Assembly (NCBI GenBank): GCA_013368445.1
Contig: JAACJO010000024.1
Span: forward strand, 124,001-188,000
Length of the DNA: 64,000 bases
Direction of reading: 5' to 3'
Source of the DNA: Leucocoprinus leucothites
Taxonomy: Eukaryota; Basidiomycota; Agaricomycetes; Agaricales; Agaricaceae
Both the position numbers and the translations under genes were made by a program. The notes beneath the pieces were generated by a model, which was given only the letters and a program-made list of their open reading frames with translations, did no database searches and was not told the DNA's origin. This document shows positions 43,894-55,270 of the stretch, one piece after another (the stretch's first letter is position 1; each line of letters starts with the position of its first letter).

Positions 43894-46800
43894 TAGTGTT
43901 GTCACTGCTTAGCTCAACTCAGCTCAGCTCAGCTCAGGGTCAGCTTGGCTCCTTGATAGCTCAGGAGTTACTGATGAGCTGGAAATACCAGCTCAACTTG
44001 GCTTACCAGTCACTCGAGTCAGTGAGCTGATAAAATGAATTAGCTTTTCGGGAAGAATATGTAATATAGGAGTATTCCTTGGTCATATGACTACAAAATG
44101 ACAACCTGAGGTTAGATAAGATGGCTCTCTGCCATAGTGACAAACAATTCTTCATCTACCTTGTCAGCATTGAGAGTGTGTATGACATTAAGTGGGACCA
44201 TTTAGTCACAGCAACTGGTTATCATTAAGACCCAGTCTTGTACAGATTTTTCCAAATCCATCTTGATGAAGTGACAATGCATGGATCTGTCAGCAAGGGA
44301 AGTCAGTCTATGATATTACAGCTGCCTCTCTGATTGATTTACTGTATGGATAACTGTACAGCCAATTGTAATAGCATCCCTGTTTGAATTCAAGTCGGGA
44401 TCATAGTCTTGAGCATTAATTTTAGCAAGGCAAATGCTAGTGATCTCTGATAGTACAGCTTGACAGGCAAGATTGATGGTATATGGAAAACATCTGGAGT
44501 TACACCAACAATATGAGAAGATAAAACTATTTCAAACAACATGAATGCTCACTAAATGCAATGCTCAAAAGGATCAAACAGAAGACTAGGATCAAGGCCA
44601 CAACCAAAGATCTCCATACATGAGTCATTGTTTGTTGCATTGTCCATTGTCATCCAGCCCATCTGAAGTCACATCAAGTCTATTAGTCTTGAAAACTAAC
44701 TCAGACAACATTACACTTACTTTTGGTGTGAGATTAATGTGAATCAACAATGTACCTGAGGGCTTCAGCAAGGTGATCACCAGTGTGGCAACTGGAACAT
44801 GGTGGAATCCAATCACATGGCTCTTCATCATCAGGAGACAATGAACACCAGCTGGTGTGTTGAATTCCCAAACATCAATCCAGTGAGTAGTGACACCAAT
44901 AAATGGTATCATATTCCTGTCAGTCCACATGTCAGTGGTCAGAGAAACCTTCCTGAGAGTTTTCTAAATGTTGGGCTTGTCATTAAAGGCATAGAATAAA
45001 TTGTCAAAAGTCATACCTCCATTTCAGACTGTATCTCAACTAGAAATTGCTCCCAAGTAGTGATAATACAATTTTGAAGGAAGTTGTGATGAGGGATATG
45101 AGAATCTTCAAGGCCCTCACATAAGAGCATGAGGAGTGTGCGGAATTTCGGTCATTTGAGCAAATAGAGGGCCTGAATTTATTAGTTCAGCAAACCTTTG
45201 AAAGTACTAAAGGATGATATAGATGGCTGAATTTGTCAACACAATAAATTCTTGAAGGACATCATAGAATGCTTCCTTCATGAAACATGGGTGACTGGAC
45301 CTAGCTGTGGCTGTTGTAGGAAGTGAGCTTGCCTCGCCATTCTGCACCCAGTAGTCATCCACAATTGCCTCTTCTTTTTTCCTGCAAACATTGAGACTGA
45401 GTCTCCTCAGCTCCTGTGCCCACCTAGAGAGATGACAATTTGTGAGATGGTGGCAGAGAATCAAAGTACTAGTTGAGCAAGTGTAGGCCTTGACCTTGTT
45501 TCCGGGCTTTGTTTCCTTGACCTCCCTGAGACAGGTGAGCATGGTAAAATTGATACCAATCAATCAATCAACAAAACAAGACCTACTTGCATAACTTGCA
45601 CAAATGTTGTCTGCCCTCAGCATCAAAGAACTCCCATACATTGTGTGCTATGGTGTCCTGTGGATTCTTTACTTTCTTCTGTGTTTTCTTGGCCAGAGGT
45701 GACCCCTACTCTTCATCATCTGAGCTTCTGCTATCATCATTGTCATTGTCACTATTCTCAACTCGAGCAAGAGCAGCATGGATGTCAGGTTCAATTGACA
45801 GTGAATGCTCAGGTTGCTGAGGAACTGGAATGCGATGCATGGGTCACTGTGGAGTCTGTAGAGGGAAAGGGACTGGATTTGGGGCTATGAATGGATTTTG
45901 GATGGTGAGGTGCACAGACTGATTGAAACCCATGTTTTGCTGATGCATTCGGTCCATGGCATTCATGAGACCAGCTGACATGGCTTGCATGTGAGCTGGC
46001 GCAACAGGAACAGGTGTCATTGGTGCAATGAATACTATAGGACCAGCCATAAACACCCCAGGCAATGCCAAAGGACCCACAAGTCCTGAGGCAGTGGCAG
46101 ACCACTGGACATCCTGGTTGACAATGGATGCTTGGGCTATACTCATCCCAGCTTGAATTGTCACTGCAGGCTCTTCACAACAGACAAATCAGCAATATCA
46201 AGTGATACAACTGAGAGTGATACCAACCTTCTGCTTATAATCTAAATCTTGTTGTCAGGGCACCCCCTGGAAGTGCAACCTGGACCTCACTGTTGCCTGG
46301 ATTATGACAGGTCTTCCGACAAATGGCAGGCACAGGTGCAGGCACAGGACTAGGCTGTACCTGCTGTGTCAGTGCCATCATCTTGCTTTTCTTTGTTCTT
46401 CCTCCTCTTGGCATGATTGAGGTATTGGAGACAATATAGAGTGTGGAATTCGGAGATGGCAAGCAAATAAATAGCAGAGAAACAATGCCAAGGTGAGTCA
46501 ATCACCACTGCAGAGCCTACCATGGAGATGGTAGGCTTATATATCTAACGATTCACCTAACACTTTCATTCCTTCGCTTTCCAGACTCCTAAAATCTTGT
46601 CAAGAATGCTCCACCACTGCCCATTTTGCTTATGTGCTGCATTCACCCGGGCTTCATCTCTCCTTGTACTGAGTCCCAAATGGATGCCTTGATTTTGGGT
46701 GATGCTAGACCTGTGTTTCATGATGTAAATAAATTCCATATATAATATTGTTATTACTGATTTACTTTAACTTTAAACACATTTTACACCCTCTCAACTC

Positions 46801-47077
46801 AGTTTATACCCACCCAGGGGCATGATACATGCATATTGAGCTTATGGGTGGGCTGGGTGCGGTCTGAGCACCACTGGTCAACAGTCAATATGTCTGTGCC
46901 AAAAACTGACCAAAATAGTATTGTTAGTCCAGCTTGAGCCACTTGAACCAGGCTTGAGCAACTCCCTCCCTAAGTTGAGTGGCCATCAAGCTGTGAGCTG
47001 ATCCTTACTAATAGCTCAGCTCAACTTGGCTTCACTTGGCTTACTTGCAGCTCTGAGCTAAGTCCATGACAACACTA
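43894..47077 (-). mobile_element. hAT transposon with 8-bp TSD AGACTCAG
   Basis: A 3184-bp element. The ends are TAGTGTTGTCA on the left and TGACAACACTA on the right, followed inward by GCTTAGCTCA-like sequence on both sides. The 8-bp AGACTCAG at 43886-43893 is repeated exactly at 47078-47085, the TSD length expected for hAT. AGCTCAACTCAGCTC-type subterminal repeats occur near both ends (43912-43950; 46985-47060). It encodes a decayed transposase on the minus strand. Confidence 0.92.
44100..46414 (-). pseudogene. hAT transposase pseudogene (BED finger, RNase-H-like core)
   Basis: Starts at 46414 with MPRGGRTKKSKMMALTQQVQ. After a Gln/Met-rich region, a BED-type zinc finger follows: HNVWEFFDAEGRQHLCKLCK (about 45640-45585), a probable intron, then STLILCHHLTNCH (about 45460). 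The catalytic core is recognisable at 44930-44590: MWTDRNMIPFIGVTTHWID, then GFHHVPVATL, then GWMTMDNATNNDS. A later piece (44500-44400) contains VFHIPSILPVKL. Several stops and frameshifts separate these parts. The protein would cut the TAGTGTTGTCA ends; it is inactive here. Confidence 0.82.
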
Positions 47078-48523
47078 AGACTCAGCAATTGACACTGAGG
47101 TAGGTACTTTCAAGTTGATGACCATAATAGTTGACAATGTGATAGAGGAGACATTGGCAGATGTATCGGCCAATGTGGGATAGGTTGGCAGGTCAGACTC
47201 CTGTATGTCCTTCCAGTGTTTGTGTGTCAACTCAGAATAGTGTCAATGCAACAATAAGAATGGGTGGATGGAGGCTCCTACATTTCTCCATCTGGGGTGA
47301 TTCATGTCTTTCCTCCTTTCTGGGTTTGAGCTCAACATGGCTGTGTATTTGAAGTAATAAAGGCAGCAAAGGTCCATGGTAGTTGGCTGCATCCAACCAT
47401 CTCATTCAGGAATGGCAGGTGGAATGCCATTCTGTTCAAGATATAGAAGCCAATTATTATCAGCTTCATCATAGAGTGCTTGGTGGATGGGGTCATCCAC
47501 ATAAGCTTGTTCAAGGAATTGAATCCCAAATGTGTATGCATGGTTGACCAGTGCTGGGTCGACACTGTTGTGAATAAAAACCCTGGCTACAGTGTTGAGG
47601 TTAATGTTGAAGTGTTGTCCTGGTGTTACCACCAGGCAACAATAATAGTGGATGGGGCCTGTCTGAGCCATGAATGGTCACTCAGGGTTGTGCTCATTCC
47701 ACCTGTTGATGTACTCCCTATAACAATAAGGAGTTGTAAATAGAATAGCTACTAGGCATGTGAAATGCACCTGAGTGTTATGCACCTCACCCTCATCCTT
47801 GGGTGAAAAGAAATGGCATAAATTGTAGCTGTCCTGTGATCAACAATTGACAGTACATCAATAATCAAATACAAGACCATGGGCATGATTGCCTGTGCCT
47901 GGTCTGTAATGATGCATGGCATATTGACTGGTCTGGTCAATGTCAAGAAGGTAGGCACCAGTGGGTTGGGTGAAGCCCATGCCTCTGGTGTAGTTATTTG
48001 GGTTGGAGACTCATGTAGCCTCCAAGTTATGGGAGATCTGAGGATTCATACTCTCCTCAAGAATGGTGGTGATGCTAACACCTAGTTCTTTGGATCAAAC
48101 TGGGTTTGGCAGTGCAGATATATCATGGCATTGTCCCATAGCTCAGGTTTGACATGCTGAGTGATGTTATATAACTCAGCTAGTAATATGTGAGCTTCTG
48201 CACATTTCTTGATGGGGTTATGCATACATAGGGTGAACTTGAAAAGTTCATCCACTTCTAGAGGGCTGCTAGGCAACCCATATTGAGCCCTTTTATAAAT
48301 CAGCTCCTTTTTAGCTCCTTTTTGCAATCAGGGATGTAAGGTTCCAACTCAACATACTACTGAGATGGTTGTCCCAAGTACTACCCAGGAGAATCCCATC
48401 AGGGTATTTGTACAAGCTGAACTCTGCTGGTACAATGCCAATCACATCCATGGAAGTTATGTAGGCAAACATGCCCTACAGGCAAGGGAGGAGGTGGAGG
48501 AGGATGAGAAGAGTACATAGTAA

Positions 48524-48548
48524 CACTCTTCTTCTTCTTCTTCTTCTT
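48524..48548. repeat. (CTT)n microsatellite
   Basis: A run of CTT triplets at the 3' side of the acidic Ser/Asp segment of family G. On the coding strand it reads (AAG)n, i.e. poly-Lys directly after a stop. Confidence 0.8.
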
Positions 48549-49184
48549 TCATCTTCTGTCATCAGAACTTTCCTCATCTGACTCTGACGAGCCACCAAGT
48601 TCAGCTTGTTGGGTGAGGGTTAGACCCCTACTAAAGTGATAGTCACTAGGGGCTGGTGGTTTGAACTCCACTTGGATTAGCAGTCCATAGTTACATGTGT
48701 CTGAATGAGGACCAGGAATGCCTGGTCCTATGGGTAGAAGAGGGTCCTGTGGGACATCTTCAGGCTGATAGGGATCAGCCTGTGCATCAGGAACATCACC
48801 CATCTGGATATTGTCAGAATAGGGAAGTATTGTGGTGTCAGAGCTGGGGCCCTGACACCGGCACTTAGGAAGCAGGTCACTCTGAGGTGCCATTGATCCA
48901 TCATACAAAATTATGGGTCTTGTTGTCAGACAACTCAACCTCAAGGGTGATAGCTGTGAGGAAGACATTAAGTGTGTCTTCATGGTGGTGTTGGATGATG
49001 TGGGCTGAGCCTTTGTAGTGCTCAGTATTTTGGACATTGGTGGTCCCTGGGATGATGTGGACTCAGAGTGAGCCTGCTTTTTAGAGGAAGAAGAGGATGA
49101 CTTCTTGGAGGAGTCATCTGTTGTATGTGATTTCTTTGGGGGCTTTGATGTCACCTCCAGAGATCGAACCATTTCATGGAGGTT

Positions 49185-49690
49185 TGTCACAATCAATTTC
49201 CGATTCCCATGATTTTTCATTATCTATCATTTCTATAAATATTTCTCAGCCTATTTCTGCTCATCATTCTATCATCCTTTCATTTGCACTCATATTCGTT
49301 TCTGCCATTCCATTTATGTTTGTCATTCTCCATGTGTCACATTTGATTGTCTTGTCTATTTACTTTTCATTTATCTGTTTATTTCATTTATTGTCGCATT
49401 GTGAGTTTCACAATATTTATGTGTTATTTGTCCAATTTGCATTATCTTAAATATGTTATTACTAGCTCATGTATTAACCATTCTGAATATCAACTAAGAT
49501 TCCACTCTGAATTCTCTGTCCGTTATTCCTTCAGTGTTGAATTTCAATTTGCACTGCCTGTCATCTTCCTTGTAGACCAAATCAGTTGATGCGATATCAG
49601 AAGGGCACAGCACATACGCTGAAGCCAATAACTGACCTCTCCATAACTTTTGTGCACTTAGTAAGCACCAGTATTTCACAAATCTTGACA
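49185..49690. repeat. Solo LTR-B with TSD AGGTT inside family G
   Basis: A 506-bp LTR-B copy, inverted relative to 40182, TGTCACAATC...AATCTTGACA in plus reading. AGGTT flanks it at 49180-49184 and 49691-49695. It is about 40 bp shorter than the 546-bp copies through small deletions. It interrupts the family G reading frame. Confidence 0.9.
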
Positions 49691-50199
49691 AGGTTCTCCA
49701 GTGTCAGACAGGTGCTTATTGCATGCTGAGAATGAGGAAATTTGGGCATCACAGTTTTGGATTATCTCTATGAGTTCTGTTAGAACTTGATAGGTCAAAT
49801 TGTCATACATGTTGAGAGTGTTGATAAGATGGTCTGGGAGACCAACTTCTTGAAGGCAATGAGCCAACATGCTGTGTTGCTCATTGTATTGTTGTTGGAG
49901 CAAGTCTTGCTCTGTTGTCCTGTGCTTATCCTTACTGGGAGGGTTAGATGTTGTTGGTGGCAAAGGTAGTGAATATTGGTGCTATCAAGTGTAAGCACTT
50001 GACAGTGGAGGTGGTGAGTGAGCAGGGTGTGGGTACCCTGCATGTGGTGGCATATAGTAGTGCAATGGTGGTGGCAGCTGGTATGCATACTGGGGTTGCC
50101 AATATGCCTGTTGTGGTCCATAGCCTGGTATTGGTAAATTTTTCTAAGTACAAGCTCAATTCTGAGGGTTGAAGATAATCACTACTAATTAGTTTCTCC

Positions 50200-51801
50200 T
50201 TTCCCTTTTGGAAGGGTGATTCCACCATCCCAGAGACTGAACCTCACAGACTCCATGCAGCTCTAGATATTAGTCCAGAGCTGTTAGGTCCTCACAATAC
50301 TGAGAGGGCTCCCATATGGTATCTCCAAGGCTCCAACAAACCTCAAATTCGATGCTGCCATCATGTGTGACCCAATGGCTGATTATTTCATTGATGAACT
50401 ACTTGTGTTCATCATCAAAGCCAAAATCATATGGCTCTGGCACAAATGGTCTGGAAAGTGTGAGTCATGAGTGTTATAGTGACACCAGCCTGGTCCTAAG
50501 CTGGCACAATAAGTATCAAGTTGATCTTATGAAAGGGGACTCCTTCTTGGTAAGTGACAAAGTCATTTACAAAGTCAGAGTTATAATACGGCAATTATAG
50601 AGTTAAGACTTTAGTAATTGAGATCTTAAGTGACTTGAGTTTCAATTCGACTTTGTAGATAAAGGCTCATATTGAGTCTCCACCTAACCAAGGAGAAATA
50701 GTGTTTCTCCTTGGTAGATGTTGACAGCTTATATATGATACAAGTCTGTATCTATTATTAACTAGGGTCAAGGGCTTCTAATGAAAGAAGAGAAGTGTAC
50801 AGCTTCCTTAACACTAATTAAACTATATAAGATGCGATCTGTCAAAGAAGCTTTAGAAGTTCTTCTAAAGAAGTTCTTCTTTGATCATCTGACTAGATCA
50901 CAAGGTAAGCCCAAATATAGCACAGCTATATTTAACAATCACATGTCATCAAAACATAAACAAAACCAAACAAGTCACAATGAGTTATAACAAGACAAGA
51001 AAATACAAGAACAAATAAGGTGAAAACATAATTGCAATATTACTTAAGTAAAGCTAATATCAACTTTGTATTGTAAAGGAAACAAATGCTAGATATAATC
51101 AATATACATAACAATCAGACTCATGAAACAGTCTAAGCAAGCTCATATGGAATTTAGGGTGTATCCTCCTGTTCAAGAGAGCCTGGAGCAGCACCAGTGT
51201 GTAGTTGGATGCTTCAGGGTTACATTCTAGGACCTTGTATGGTCCAATAAATTTCAGGCAGAGCTTTCTAGCTCTGTCCTTTGGCATATTCAAATTTTTT
51301 GTAGAAAGGAAGACTAAGCTACCTTTTGCAATACCGGGTTCTGTGCTCTGGCATTTGTTGGTATTTCGAGTTTGGAAAACTCAAGACTCAATAATGGCAT
51401 CATGTGCCTTGGCTATATTTAGCAGAGTGGATTTGGCAAAGCCCTTAATGCCTTTGTGAAGGGTGCTTGCTAATCTGACATCCCAGATCATAGATAGGAT
51501 GAACCATAGTTTAGCTCAAAGGGAGCAAACTTGGTGGTTGCTGATATACTTGAGTTAATCACAAACTCGACTAAATGTGCTTTATCGACCCAGTTCTTTT
51601 GGTTGTATTGGACCACTGCATGGAATATCTGGCTGATATTCCTATTCATATATTCAACTTGCCCATCTGTTTGCAGATGGAAAGAAGTTGACATTAATAG
51701 ATTGGAGCCCAGCAACTTGTGGAGCTCCCTCCACCAAGTCAATGTGAACTTTGAATCATGATCACTTATGATTGTGCTTGGTAGCCCATGCAAGCAGACT
51801 A
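50200..51801 (-). pseudogene. RetF: chromovirus pol remnant (integrase, GPY/F, chromodomain)
   Basis: On the minus strand from 51793: integrase core (HGLPSTIISDHDSKFTLTWW with the second Asp; TDGQVEYMNRNI with the Glu; EFVINSSISATTKFAPFELN). Then the C-terminal part MPKDRARKLCLKFIGPYKVL with a GPY motif, and HPKFHMSLLRLFHESD at 51130. A solo LTR-A interrupts here (50472-51113). Coding resumes at 50471 with a frame change: VPEPYDFGFDDEH and the chromodomain (EFEVCWSLGDTIWEP), ending near 50200 in PSKREKRN. The 5' part is cut at 51801 by Tc1 copy 3. Gag, protease and RT are absent. This is a different chromovirus lineage from RetA and RetD, judged by its chromodomain and GPY region. Confidence 0.82.
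50472..51113 (-). repeat. Solo LTR-A within RetF pol (near-perfect TSD)
   Basis: A 642-bp LTR-A, TGTTATAG...CATAACA. Flanks are ATGAG (50467-50471) and ATCAG (51114-51118), a 5-bp duplication with one change. RetF pol continues on both sides, which confirms the insertion. A short duplication (GAAGTTCTTCT repeated) occurs near 50850-50881. Confidence 0.85.
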
Positions 51802-53235
51802 CAGTGGCTCAAAAAACAGTCCCAATGTTTTCGCATTTTGGACATATTTGCTAATACCAGGGCAGATATATGGCTTAGCATCCTGAAAATATTCACACAG
51901 GTACCTTGACATATTGGGCATATATATTCCCATGATCACATGACCTTGTACATCAATGAATTAGTAATGAATTATCGACAATATCTACTCATTGGGACAT
52001 TTTTTGACCCCCTGTCAGCCTCTCAGCATCTACCTTGTAACATGCCAGGGGAGCATCAGGGCATGCATGGGAGTAATAAAGAAGGTCATGTGACCTTGGT
52101 TGACATGTTGAGATGGTTACAACTGTCTTTCTTCCTGCCACTATATCATAAAAGGTATCTCCTCTACCCAATGTTCTCAAGTTACTTCTCTTCTCAAAGA
52201 TAGCTACTCCTTGCACCGGATTGAACATCAAACTGGTCTAGGCAAGTCTACTGTTGGGAGGATCAAGAAAGAAGTTGATGGGGACAAGGAAAACAACAAG
52301 GGAGGACATCCTTCCAAGCTTTCTCCTCATGATAAAAAAGCAATAATTCACCAAATAACCTCTGGAAAGCTAGACAATGCTGTCCAGGCTACAACTTTCA
52401 TTAACTCTACTCTGTCTGACCCTGTCACACCCCAAACTGTCAGAAATACCCTTCAGGATAATGGATTTCGCTCTGTAACCAAGATCAAACAACCTCTACT
52501 CAAAAAGCAACATTGTGAGGAACACCTTGACTTTGCACATGAACATAGGAATTGGACAGTGGAGGACTGGAAGAGGGTGTTGTGGATAGATGAAACAAAG
52601 ATCAACAGGATTGGGTCAGATGGAAAGGTGTATACCTGGAAGGAGAGGGGGGAACCACTGTCAGATAGGACCACTCTCCTTACTGTCAAACATGGAGGAG
52701 GTGGTAACATGATGGTGTGGGGGTGTATGGGGTGGAATGGGGTAGGAAAGCTGATAGAGGTTCAAGGAAAATGGATGCAGTACAATACTGCGAGATTTTG
52801 GACAATGGAGTGGTGGAAAGCTTTGAAAAGTTGGAGATAGAGGAGGAGGAGAGGATATTCCAACAGGATAATGACCCAAAACACACCTCAAAACTGGGAC
52901 AACAATGGTTTGTAGACAACAATATTCATGTTCTATCATGGCCTGCACAATCCCCTGACCTAAATCCCATTGAACACCTCTGGACCTACCTGAAGGACCA
53001 GCTGAAGGCATATGAAAGAGCACCCAAGGGAATATTTGAATTGTGGGAGAGGCTAGTAGAGGAGTGGAATAGGATTCCAGCAGAAAGGTGCTAAAGGCTG
53101 ATAGAAGGCATGCCCAGAAGGATTGAGGCAGTTATCAGGGCAAGAGGAGGTCATACAAAGTATTGAGTAGGTAGATAACAGAGGGTCAAAAAACTATCCC
53201 AATGAGTAGATATTTTCGATAATTCATTAATAATG
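51802..53235 (+). mobile_element. Tc1/mariner element, copy 3 (3'-truncated)
   Basis: Starts CAGTGGCTCAAAAAAC after TA at 51800-51801 and follows copy 1 to about 53235, where the right inverted repeat stops 40-50 bp into its length and RetE sequence begins. The outer ~160 bp and the right TA are missing, so a deletion joined it to RetE. It cannot be mobilised as a unit. Confidence 0.88.
52146..53166 (+). pseudogene. Tc1 transposase pseudogene, copy 3
   Basis: Collinear with copy 1. The start codon is ATA instead of ATG (about 52146). A 1-bp deletion near 52766 shifts the frame, and CAA to TAA at about 53092 stops it 25 residues early. In between, the frames 52211-52840 and 52717-53094 cover nearly the whole protein. 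WTDET is changed to WIDET near 52588, and the DNDPKH and SPDLNPIEHLW blocks remain. Several CpG sites of copy 1 are CpA here. Confidence 0.88.
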
Positions 53236-53930
53236 CAAACTCCCAGGTGGTGCAGGCTCAGTTTTTGTTGAGGAAACAGTATCGTCCAAGATGTCCAGGG
53301 GCTGAGTGTCAACAGTAGTTACAGGTGTAACATTTACATTGGTCCACAAAATGACCATCAATCCTACAGATTGCACAGTAAACTCTTGGTTCAGGAATTT
53401 TGGGGGTGGGAACCAGGTTGGATTCTGCTTGTGGCAATTGTAATCCATTACCAGGTGTTCCAATTTGTTTCTCTCTCTGAGGGGTGTCAGGTCAAGCCAC
53501 ATTAGGAAGTTCAGGGGGTACTCCATTGGTTCCATCATCAGGTCCATCTGGGTACTGGAGATCGGGAGTTCAGATCCTTGTCGAGTCTCACTAGGCTCAC
53601 TTGGATCTGGAGCCTTTGGAAAAGTGTGAAGGGCTTGTTCAGCCACTGATATGATTTTCCTAATGACAGATGATTTGATAGTTTGGCAAAGTGAGTTAGT
53701 GTGGCACTTGAGGGAATACGAGTGGTAGAGCAATGTGTGTTTAAGAAATAAGAGAGTAGTCCAGTCCTCCCTGAATAGGTTGAATTGGACAGCATTGAGT
53801 GAATCTTTGTGGAGAGTGGCCCTAGCTTCAGTGAAGGGGGCATCGTAGAGTTGGAAGGTACAAATGGCTCGAGTGGGGTTGGTGATGCTTTCTTCTGGTG
53901 AGGAATCTTCCAAGATTGGGAAGGGGGCTG
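53236..53930 (-). pseudogene. RetE ORF3: post-pol protein with tandem zinc knuckles
   Basis: The frame 53913-53227 (MEDSSPEESITNPTRAICTF and onward) is open and lies downstream of the RetE chromodomain in the same sense. Near 53400 the coding shifts to another frame, which reads EPRVYCAICRIDGHFVDQC and then YTCNYCxHSAPGHLGRYC (53385-53275): an exact CX2CX4HX4C followed by CX2CX6HX4C with one stop. The same two-knuckle order occurs in RetA ORF3, although the rest of the proteins do not visibly align. It ends at the junction with Tc1 copy 3. Its role is unknown; nucleic-acid binding is inferred from the knuckles. Confidence 0.6.
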
Positions 53931-54545
53931 AACAATCTCAATGGTTGTGACTGGAGGGGTAGAGACATGGCTTGTTCCTGGTCCAGTACAGATATATGAT
54001 GGAGGGTGTGGAGATAAATGATTGGAGTTCGATGTGGTGTCTAATTTTCAGAGGGATGTAAGAGGTGCATTGGTCTGGTAGGTGTATGGTTCTGGGGTGG
54101 TGTTTGGAATGAGGTATTGCATGATTCTGGGTTTTTCAACAAAGTTTGTGATGCTGTTTATATGTGTCTAGCATCTCCTGTGCATTCTTCAGGGTATCTG
54201 CGGGCTGTCATGTCTGTTCTGAGTTGGGGTATCCTTTCCAGTGGATCAGATATTTGATCTTTCCATGGCATGTTTTATGATGGTGAATAATATCTTCAAC
54301 TTCCCATTCTTCTTCTCCTTCTACAAGATCAGGTGGCAGATTCTCAAAATGATTTCTGTATTCGTCATTCCCAGTTACTGGCCATAGAAGTCCTACATGG
54401 AAGCAGGGATGAACTTTCCATGATTTGGGTAATTTTAGTTTGTAGTTCATGGGTCCAAGCTTCTTTGTGATTTTCAAACAGTCCTACACATTTGGCTGAT
54501 AGTTTCCTTGATGGTGCTCGAATAGGGAGATTGCATGAATCCAGC
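53931..54545 (-). pseudogene. RetE pol C-terminus (GPY-like region and chromodomain)
   Basis: The sequence continues RetE pol after the RetD insertion. From 54545 it reads LDSCNLPIRAPSRKLSAKCV, then (frame change) KLGPMNYKLKLPKSWKVHPC and a chromodomain with EVEDIIHHHKTCHGKIKYLI and HWKGYPNSEQT (54290-54208). A stop follows, where the family normally has Trp. Beyond it, coding-like sequence runs to about 54160. The piece before the insertion ends at 62887 with LPKLEVGQKV, so the two halves join across RetD at the CAAAC duplication. Confidence 0.85.
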
Positions 54546-54550
54546 CAAAC
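54546..54550. repeat. RetD target-site duplication, left (CAAAC)
   Basis: CAAAC precedes TGTCAAGAAC of the left LTR and recurs at 62882-62886 after the right LTR. Confidence 0.93.
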
Positions 54551-55141
54551 TGTCAAGAACTGGGTTACTAAAGGACACGGGATGGAACCGATGTTCAAGA
54601 CTGGGTGTCTAGGACAGAGGAGCAGAGATGACTGATCCAGTTGATGAACATGGAGCAGGTCTTGGCCTCAACTTATGTATTGTGCTACTATTAATGCTGA
54701 CCCAATAGAGACAGAGAGGGCGAGGAGAGAGCAGAGGTCAGACAAGGTAGTAACATGTGACTTAGTCAATTATCAGACTGAGGAGTATGGTACAAGTTTG
54801 ACTACTTATATACAAGACAGCGGATAGGGTTGGGTAGTAACAAAACAAAGGTATTGCAGAAAAAGGATAAGAGCAGAATTATTGTCCAACATTTTGGAAA
54901 GGCTAGAAGATAAGAATATCTGAGACATTGGAAGGGGACTAAAAATAACAAGGGGAATGGAACATGACATGATATGGGAAAGTCCGAATACAATGCACAA
55001 GAAGACACAGGGCAAAGAAGAAGGGTGAAGTGAATGAAGTGGAAGTGAGCCAATGCAATGAGATGGAAAGCAAAGCGTATGTAAAAAGATTCTAAGTAAG
55101 ATATTGCCAACCAGGCCGGTCAGGAGGATTGGGTCATGACA
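54551..55141 (-). repeat. RetD 3' LTR (LTR-D)
   Basis: A 591-bp LTR; termini TGTCAAGAAC and TCATGACA in plus reading. It contains the same ATTATCAGACT and CTTATATA motifs as the 5' LTR. It differs from the right LTR mainly by a short segment near 54700 (ACCCAATAGAGACAG against a longer, CpG-containing version). Confidence 0.93.
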
Positions 55142-55210
55142 GTATTCCCCCCTTAGGGCTGAGCCTTTGAAGCCCCATGATCTGATCATGGGAATCAATT
55201 TCAAACTCCG

Positions 55211-55216
55211 TATAAA
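55211..55216 (+). promoter_or_regulatory. TATA box of the antisense Zn2Cys6 gene
   Basis: CCGTATAAATT lies 60 bp upstream of ACCATGG (ATG at 55271), with a T-rich leader between. This is outside the LTR and oriented for plus-strand transcription, opposite to gag-pol. Confidence 0.55.
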
Positions 55217-55270
55217 TTCCGCTCTGCAAAAAATTTAAGCTTTTTTTTCTCTTAACCTCCTTCAACTACC

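Larger units (their letters stand above)
47086..50140 (-). pseudogene. Decayed multi-copy fungal gene (family G), split by solo LTR-B
   Basis: The N-terminal part near 50130-49990 is rich in Pro/Tyr/Gln (GPQQAYWQPQYAYQLPPPLH). 49963-49676 is helical (GLPDHLINTLNMYDNLTYQV). The solo LTR (49185-49690) follows. Beyond it, 49220-48549 is Ser/Lys- then Pro/Asp-rich (DDSSKKSSSSSSKKQAHSES). A C-terminal region in several frames contains AQYGLPSSPLEVDELFKFTL (48290), VDHRTATIYAISFHPRMRVR (47850), and NSVDPALVNHAYTFGIQFLE with DDPIHQALYDEADNNWLLYL (47570-47430). This order matches a repetitive Agaricomycete hypothetical family that I recognise by pattern but cannot name. No enzymatic motif is visible. 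Frameshifts and stops show decay in addition to the LTR insertion. Confidence 0.5.

Noticed and set aside
43788..44030. Plus-strand ORF of 80 residues at the hAT left end
   Set aside because: It spans the hAT border and its subterminal AGCTCA repeats; the frame is accidental.
45587..45890. Plus-strand ORFs near 45.6-45.9 kb
   Set aside because: They are antisense to the BED finger and linker of the hAT transposase.
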